64,000 nt of DNA. It comes from Massilia sp. TS11. GTDB lineage: Bacteria > Pseudomonadota > Gammaproteobacteria > Burkholderiales > Burkholderiaceae_D. This document shows positions 60,067 through 64,000 of the stretch, in pieces (within the stretch, counting starts at the first letter, position 1; each line of letters begins with the position of its first letter). The position numbers and the translations under genes are program-made. Below the pieces are notes generated by a model. It saw only the letters and a program-made list of their open reading frames with translations, did not search any database and was not told where the DNA came from. The stretch is from assembly GCF_022012445.1 (NCBI RefSeq), contig NZ_JAKLTS010000003.1, positions 186,001 through 250,000 of the forward strand. The letters run 5' to 3'.

Positions 60067-61581
60067 ATGAATTCCATCACCTGTGATGTGCTGATCATTG
60101 GCGGCGGCGTGAACGGGACGGGCATTGCGCGCGATGCGGCCGGGCGCGGCCTGTCGGTGGTGCTGTGCGAGAAGGACGACCTGGCCGCCCATACCTCGTC
60201 GGCATCGAGCAAGCTGATCCACGGCGGCCTGCGCTATCTCGAGTACTACGAATTTGCGCTGGTGCGCAAAGCCCTGCGCGAACGCGAAACCTTGCTCAAA
60301 AGCGCGCCCCACATCATGTGGCCGCTGCGCTTTGTGATGCCGCACGATGCCGGGCAGCGGCCCGCTTGGCTGATGCGCGCGGGCCTGTTCCTGTATGACC
60401 ATCTGGCGCCGCGCGAGTTCCTCGGCGCCTCGCAAGCGATCGATCTGCGCCGCCACCCGGCCGGTGCGCCGCTCAAGCCGGCATTCGTGCGCGCCTTTGA
60501 ATATGCCGATGGCTGGGTCGACGATGCGCGCCTGGTGGTACTCAATGCGGTGGATGCGCGCGCACACGGCGCCCAGGTGTTCACCCGCACCACCTGCATC
60601 AGTGCCGAGCGCGGCCAGCAGCACTGGCTGGCCACGCTGCGCAGCGGGCAGGGCGAGCCGCTGCGGGTGCAGGCGCGCTGCCTCGTCAACGCTGGCGGCC
60701 CCTGGGCCGGGCGCCTGCAGCGAACGCTGACGGGCGCGCCCGCCCACCACCAGCTGCGCGCCATCAAGGGCAGCCATATCGTGGTGCCGCGCCTGTGCGA
60801 GCATGGCTATGCCTATCTGTTTCAGCATCCGGATGGGCGCATCGTGTTCGCGCTGCCATTTCAGCAGCAGTTCACCCTGATCGGCACCACCGACGTCGAA
60901 TACAGCGGCGACCTCGATCGCGTGGCCATCACGGCGCAGGAGATCGACTACCTGTGCACGCTGGCCAGCCACTACTTCCGCCGCGCTGTCACGCCCGACA
61001 TGGTGCTGTCCACCTATGCGGGCGTACGTCCGATTCTGGAGGACGAACAGGCGTCGGCCTCCGCCGCCACGCGCGACTACCGGCTCGAACACGATGTCGA
61101 TGGTGCGCCGCTACTGACGGTCTGGGGCGGCAAGATCACCACTTTCCGCGTGCTGGCCGAACAGGCGGTGGACTGGATCGCGCCGCGCCTCGGCGTAACG
61201 GCTGGTCCCTGGACGGCGCAGGCCTGCCTGCCGGGCGGCGATCTGTTTGGCGAGGGACCGGTGGCGCGCAATGTGCAGGGCTTCGATACCTTTGTCGAGG
61301 CGCTGCAGGCGCGCCACGCCTGGCTGCCGCCTGCCCTGTGCCGCCGCTATGCGCGCGCCTACGGCAGCCGCTGCGCGCTGCTGCTCGAGGGCGTCAAGGA
61401 TCTGGCGGGCCTGGGCGAAGAGGTGCTGCCCGGCCTGTATGCGCGCGAGATCGATTATCTGCGCCGCGAGGAGTGGGCTTGCGCGGCCGAGGACATCCTC
61501 TGGCGCCGCACCAAGCTCGGTCTGAAGCTGCCTGCGGGCGCGGCCGAGCAGCTGGCATTGTGGCTGGAAGCGAAGGTATGA
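60067..61581 (+). CDS. glpD: Glycerol-3-phosphate dehydrogenase
   Basis: A 504-residue FAD-dependent aerobic glycerol-3-phosphate dehydrogenase. The FAD-binding motif is VLIIGGGVNGTGIARDAAGRGLSVVLCEKDDLA, followed by the family signature SSASSKLIHGGLRYLEYYEFALVRKALRERE, and GTTDVEYSGDLDRVAITAQEIDYL and the C-terminal DAO_C domain complete it. It oxidises glycerol-3-phosphate to dihydroxyacetone phosphate at the inner membrane and passes electrons to quinone. No glpF, glpK or glpR lies next to it in this window. It is followed 34 bp later by a LysE-family gene. Confidence 0.95.
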   Translation: MNSITCDVLIIGGGVNGTGIARDAAGRGLSVVLCEKDDLAAHTSSASSKLIHGGLRYLEYYEFALVRKALRERETLLKSAPHIMWPLRFVMPHDAGQRPAWLMRAGLFLYDHLAPREFLGASQAIDLRRHPAGAPLKPAFVRAFEYADGWVDDARLVVLNAVDARAHGAQVFTRTTCISAERGQQHWLATLRSGQGEPLRVQARCLVNAGGPWAGRLQRTLTGAPAHHQLRAIKGSHIVVPRLCEHGYAYLFQHPDGRIVFALPFQQQFTLIGTTDVEYSGDLDRVAITAQEIDYLCTLASHYFRRAVTPDMVLSTYAGVRPILEDEQASASAATRDYRLEHDVDGAPLLTVWGGKITTFRVLAEQAVDWIAPRLGVTAGPWTAQACLPGGDLFGEGPVARNVQGFDTFVEALQARHAWLPPALCRRYARAYGSRCALLLEGVKDLAGLGEEVLPGLYAREIDYLRREEWACAAEDILWRRTKLGLKLPAGAAEQLALWLEAKV

Positions 61582-61615
61582 TGGCGCTCTCTGTCCATCG
61601 CCCGAGTGTCCGTCC

Positions 61616-62245
61616 ATGCCAGTCACGCCCGAACAACTTGCCGCCTTCCTTGCTGTCGCCGTCCTGCTGACCATTTCGCCGGGGCCGGACAATCTGATGG
61701 TGCTCGGGGTTGGCATGTCGCGCGGGCGCCAGGCCGGCGTGGCGTTCGGCCTGGGCTGCGCACTTGGCTGCCTGAGTCACACGCTGCTGGCGGCGCTCGG
61801 CGTCAGCGCGCTGATCGCGGCCTCGCCGCTGGCCTTTGGCGCGCTCAAAATCGCCGGCGGTGCCTACCTGGTCTGGCTCGGCATTGGCGCCTTGCGCTCC
61901 AGCGGCCAGGTGCGCGTCGACGGTTCCGGGTTGGCGCAGGAATCCTATGGCCGCCTGTTTGCCAAGGGCCTGGTCGCGAACGCCATCAATCCCAAGGTGG
62001 TGCTGTTCTTCCTGTCGTTTCTGCCGCAGTTTGTGGTGGCCGGGCAGGGCGCGGCCAGTGTGCAGACAGCGATTCTCGGCATCGTGTTCACCCTGCAGGC
62101 CTGCGTGATTTTCGGCCTGCTTGGCCTGTTCTCCGGCCATGCGGGGCGTTGGATCAGCGCCTCACCGCGTGCCGCGCTCTGGCTGGACCGGGTCGCCGGC
62201 GCCGTGTTCGTGGGCCTGGGCGTGCGCCTGCTGGTCGCGCGCTAA
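61616..62245 (+). CDS. LysE/RhtB-family amino acid exporter
   Basis: A 209-residue inner-membrane protein with about six hydrophobic segments. It starts VTPEQLAAFLAVAVLLTISPGPDNLMVLGVGMSRGRQAGVAFGLGCALGC, the LysE signature, and has LVANAINPKVVLFFLSFLPQFV in the middle. Members export amino acids such as homoserine, threonine or lysine; the substrate here is not determined. A TATGAT hexamer at 61577-61582 may act as -10. The last 84 bp overlap the convergent YceI-like gene. Confidence 0.92.
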   Translation: MPVTPEQLAAFLAVAVLLTISPGPDNLMVLGVGMSRGRQAGVAFGLGCALGCLSHTLLAALGVSALIAASPLAFGALKIAGGAYLVWLGIGALRSSGQVRVDGSGLAQESYGRLFAKGLVANAINPKVVLFFLSFLPQFVVAGQGAASVQTAILGIVFTLQACVIFGLLGLFSGHAGRWISASPRAALWLDRVAGAVFVGLGVRLLVAR

Positions 62246-62854
62246 GCGCACGCGGAAGGCCAGCTCCATCCGGTCTTCCACGCGCAGGGCGCCGCCCAGC
62301 ACGGTCATCGGCGTCAGGCCAAACTCGCTTTGCAGCAGGGTGAAGCTGCCGCGCGCGCTGATGCTTGCGGCGTCTTCGGTGATCTGCGCGGGGACCACGA
62401 CTGTGCGCGTGACGCCGTGCAGGGTGATGGCCAGCGCCAGGCCGCCATCCGCGCGGCGCGCGTCGATGCGCACTTCCGGGTAGCGGGCGGCGTCAAGCAC
62501 TTTTTCCAGCATGTTGACGCGGGTCGCCGCGATGGCCTCGGGGCTGGGCACGGTATCGAGTCCGGCGGCCTGGCGCAGCGCCGGCTCATCGACGGTCATG
62601 GCGTCGAGGCGGAATCTGAAGCTGGCTTGCTGCTGCTGCGCGTCGTAGCGCCCATCGAGGCCGCGCACGGCGATCACGTGGTCATGTCCAAGGCGCGCCA
62701 GCGGACCGGCACGGCGTACCACGATGGTGAGCAGGCTCTGGTCCTGATCGACGCGGTGGCTGACCGCCGGCGTTGCCGGGGCGTCGAGGCGGGCGTCGGG
62801 CCCGGTCGCGCAGGCGCTTAGCAGAATCAGGATCGGCAGCAGACGGCGCATCAT
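62162..62854 (-). CDS. YceI-like lipoprotein
   Basis: A 230-residue protein of the YceI family. A lipoprotein signal peptide MMRRLLPILILLSACATG gives Cys15 as lipid site. The YceI barrel follows, with SLLTIVVRRAGPLARLGHDHVIAVRGLDGRY near the start and SARGSFTLLQSEFGLTPMTVLGGALRVEDRMELAFRV near the end. YceI proteins bind isoprenoid or fatty acids in a lipocalin-like cavity. The last ~28 residues (RDQQAHAQAHEHGAGDP...) lie beyond the barrel and overlap the LysE gene on the other strand by 84 bp. It overlaps the GspF-like gene by 4 bp. Confidence 0.82.
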   Translation of the reverse strand: MMRRLLPILILLSACATGPDARLDAPATPAVSHRVDQDQSLLTIVVRRAGPLARLGHDHVIAVRGLDGRYDAQQQQASFRFRLDAMTVDEPALRQAAGLDTVPSPEAIAATRVNMLEKVLDAARYPEVRIDARRADGGLALAITLHGVTRTVVVPAQITEDAASISARGSFTLLQSEFGLTPMTVLGGALRVEDRMELAFRVRLARDQQAHAQAHEHGAGDPVQPERGTR

Positions 62855-63819
62855 CGGCCTCCCACCAGACTCCAGATCATCCAGCCGCTGACCAGCGCAT
62901 ACGCAAGGCGCGGCATCCAGTCGGCCAGAAAGCGCGCATCGGCCGCCACGTTGTCGGATTCGTCGGCCGCAAACTTCAGCAGCATCGTGGACAGCATGCC
63001 GCTCGCTTCCCCCGTCTGGATCATGCCGACCAGGCGCGGCGTGTCGAAGTAGCGCAGCCCGGCGGCGGCGGAACTGAGGGGCAGGCCGGCTTCGACGGTC
63101 GGCTGCATGCGCTCCACGTCATCGCGCAGTAAAGGGTTGGCCAGCACGCTGGCGGCCAGCGGCAGCGCGTCGAACATCGGCACGCCGGCGTCCAGCGCCA
63201 GGCCCAGAGCGGCCGTGTAGTCACGTGCGGCGCGGCGGCGCTGCATGGCGCCCAGGACCGGCAGATCGAGCTGCCAGGCCTGCAGGTGAGCGCGCACCGG
63301 CCCATCGCCATCCTGGGCCAGCCAGTGCGGCAGCCAGAAGCCGAGCCAGACCAGCAGCACGGCCAGGACCAGGGGCCGCAGCGCCTGCCCAAGGTAGCCG
63401 GCCGCTGTCAGCTGGCCGTGCACCAGCTGCGGCAGCGGCGCGATGAACAGGGCGGCGGCAAAAACAAACAGGATCGGCAGCAGGCGGCCACGCAACTGGC
63501 GCGCCGTACGGGCGCGCAGGGCATAGTCGTCTGCCAATTGCGCGTACACGGTTTCCAGTTGGCCGCCGTCGTGGGCGGCGCGCAGGATGCGCTGCTCCAC
63601 GCTGTCGAACAAGCCTGCGCGGGCGGCGGCGTGCATCGGCGGGGTGCCGCGCTTGATCAGGCGCTGCATCAGGGCGGCGCGCTGGCCCGCCTGGCCAGTC
63701 AATTGCAGCATGGCGTAGGCCTGCTGCGCTGGCAGGCCAGCCTTCTCGGCCATCGCCAGGTGGCTGAACAGCTCCGCGCGGGCTTGCCACGGCAGGGGCG
63801 AATAGGATGGCCGGTCCAT
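62851..63819 (-). CDS. GspF/PilC-like inner-membrane protein
   Basis: A 322-residue protein with two T2SSF domains (~15-130 and ~195-315) separated by membrane segments (~110-128, ~150-170) and a C-terminal helix (LAYALVSGWMIWSLVGG). Repeated patterns are LFSHLAMAEKAGLPAQQAYAML and YTAALGLALDAGVPMFDALPLAA, with GGQLETVYAQLADDY and TGEASGMLSTMLLKFA. It resembles the platform protein of type II secretion or type IV pili, but no other secretion gene lies in the visible neighbourhood and it is shorter than usual (about 400). It may be a lone paralogue. It overlaps the YceI gene by 4 bp and starts 3 bp after the aminopeptidase stop. Confidence 0.75.
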   Translation of the reverse strand: MDRPSYSPLPWQARAELFSHLAMAEKAGLPAQQAYAMLQLTGQAGQRAALMQRLIKRGTPPMHAAARAGLFDSVEQRILRAAHDGGQLETVYAQLADDYALRARTARQLRGRLLPILFVFAAALFIAPLPQLVHGQLTAAGYLGQALRPLVLAVLLVWLGFWLPHWLAQDGDGPVRAHLQAWQLDLPVLGAMQRRRAARDYTAALGLALDAGVPMFDALPLAASVLANPLLRDDVERMQPTVEAGLPLSSAAAGLRYFDTPRLVGMIQTGEASGMLSTMLLKFAADESDNVAADARFLADWMPRLAYALVSGWMIWSLVGGR

Positions 63820-63822
63820 GGC

Positions 63823-64000
63823 TCAGGGGCCGCCGTGGGTGCGCAGCCAGGCGTCCACCTCGGGCAGGCGGGCGCGCCGCATCTGGATGCGGCCCTCGAT
63901 CTGGGCGACCGCGCTCTCCGTATCCTGGCGCGCCTCGGCGCTGAACTGGGCACTGGCAAACTGGCGCAGGCGGGCGATCATGGCCGGGTCGGCCGAGGTG
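63823..64000 (-). CDS. C-terminus of an M1-family aminopeptidase (partial)
   Basis: The frame is open to the end of the window and only the last 58 residues are visible, on the minus strand: ADPAMIARLRQFASAQFSAE, then ARQDTESAVAQIEGRIQMRR, then ARLPEVDAWLRTHGGP. The ending with R-x-L-P-E-x-D-x-WL is what is seen at the C-terminus of bacterial M1 (ERAP1_C-like) metallopeptidases. The catalytic domain lies outside the window, so the call rests on this tail only. It is 3 bp upstream of the GspF-like gene. Confidence 0.55.
   Translation of the reverse strand, partial: TSADPAMIARLRQFASAQFSAEARQDTESAVAQIEGRIQMRRARLPEVDAWLRTHGGP

Overview
This 64 kb window comes from a high-GC chromosome, very probably a betaproteobacterium of the Oxalobacteraceae (Massilia/Telluria/Duganella/Janthinobacterium group). 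The basis is the cbb3 oxidase cluster ending in hemN, the FNR family, the abundance of PAS sensor proteins, and REP-like GGGGTCAGACCCC palindromes next to a RAYT transposase. I see no rRNA, tRNA or CRISPR array. The family assignment is inference.

Layout. 0-14 kb is a mixed chromosomal region. It holds the end of a glycoside hydrolase, a GNAT enzyme, a purine permease, small GAF and receiver proteins, a WYL regulator and a membrane sensor kinase. A tight four-gene leftward operon (response regulator, YaiO-like outer-membrane barrel, HEAT-repeat membrane protein, family 2 glycosyltransferase) looks like an exopolysaccharide system. rlmI and a receiver-multi-PAS protein follow. At 13.7-14.6 kb a RAYT gene is enclosed by 27-bp inverted repeats.

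14.6-42 kb looks like a low-oxygen response island. In order it carries a hemerythrin, two sensor kinases with a CheY-like and a LuxR-type response regulator, a small secreted protein, a zinc alcohol dehydrogenase, a MacAB-type tripartite exporter, a PHA-synthase-like enzyme with a DUF2892 protein, a second hemerythrin, a cation P-type ATPase, a SulP transporter, a chemoreceptor, a tandem universal stress protein, a HemN-like protein without its radical-SAM motifs, FNR, a DksA-like protein, an MBL/beta-CASP hydrolase and an NDP-forming acyl-CoA synthetase fused to a GNAT domain. The content resembles the low-oxygen-activated (lxa) locus described in Burkholderia cenocepacia. FNR-type boxes (TTGAT-N4-ATCAA or close) lie upstream of both hemerythrins, the P-type ATPase, uspA, the HemN-like gene and ccoN.

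36.2-51.5 kb is one rightward stretch with almost no gaps: fnr, dksA-like, MBL, acyl-CoA synthetase, TauE/SafE, ccoI, ccoS, then (after a perfect FNR box) ccoN, ccoO, ccoQ, ccoP, ccoG, ccoH and hemN. It encodes the high-affinity cbb3 oxidase, its copper and assembly factors and oxygen-independent heme synthesis.

51.5-64 kb returns to general functions: a perfect inverted REP pair, a TPR-methyltransferase, an unrecognised membrane protein, a small lipoprotein, a DUF1353 protein, a split chromate transporter, a UvrD-type helicase preceded by an AT-rich gap with several DnaA-box matches, a second receiver-PAS protein, an HD hydrolase, glpD, a LysE exporter, a YceI lipoprotein, a lone GspF-like protein and the end of an M1 aminopeptidase.

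The strongest candidates for new biology are the HemN paralogue stripped of its radical-SAM motifs under an apparent FNR class II promoter, the two hemerythrins that both lack the same iron-ligand histidine, and an 18-bp palindrome shared by two promoters in the island.
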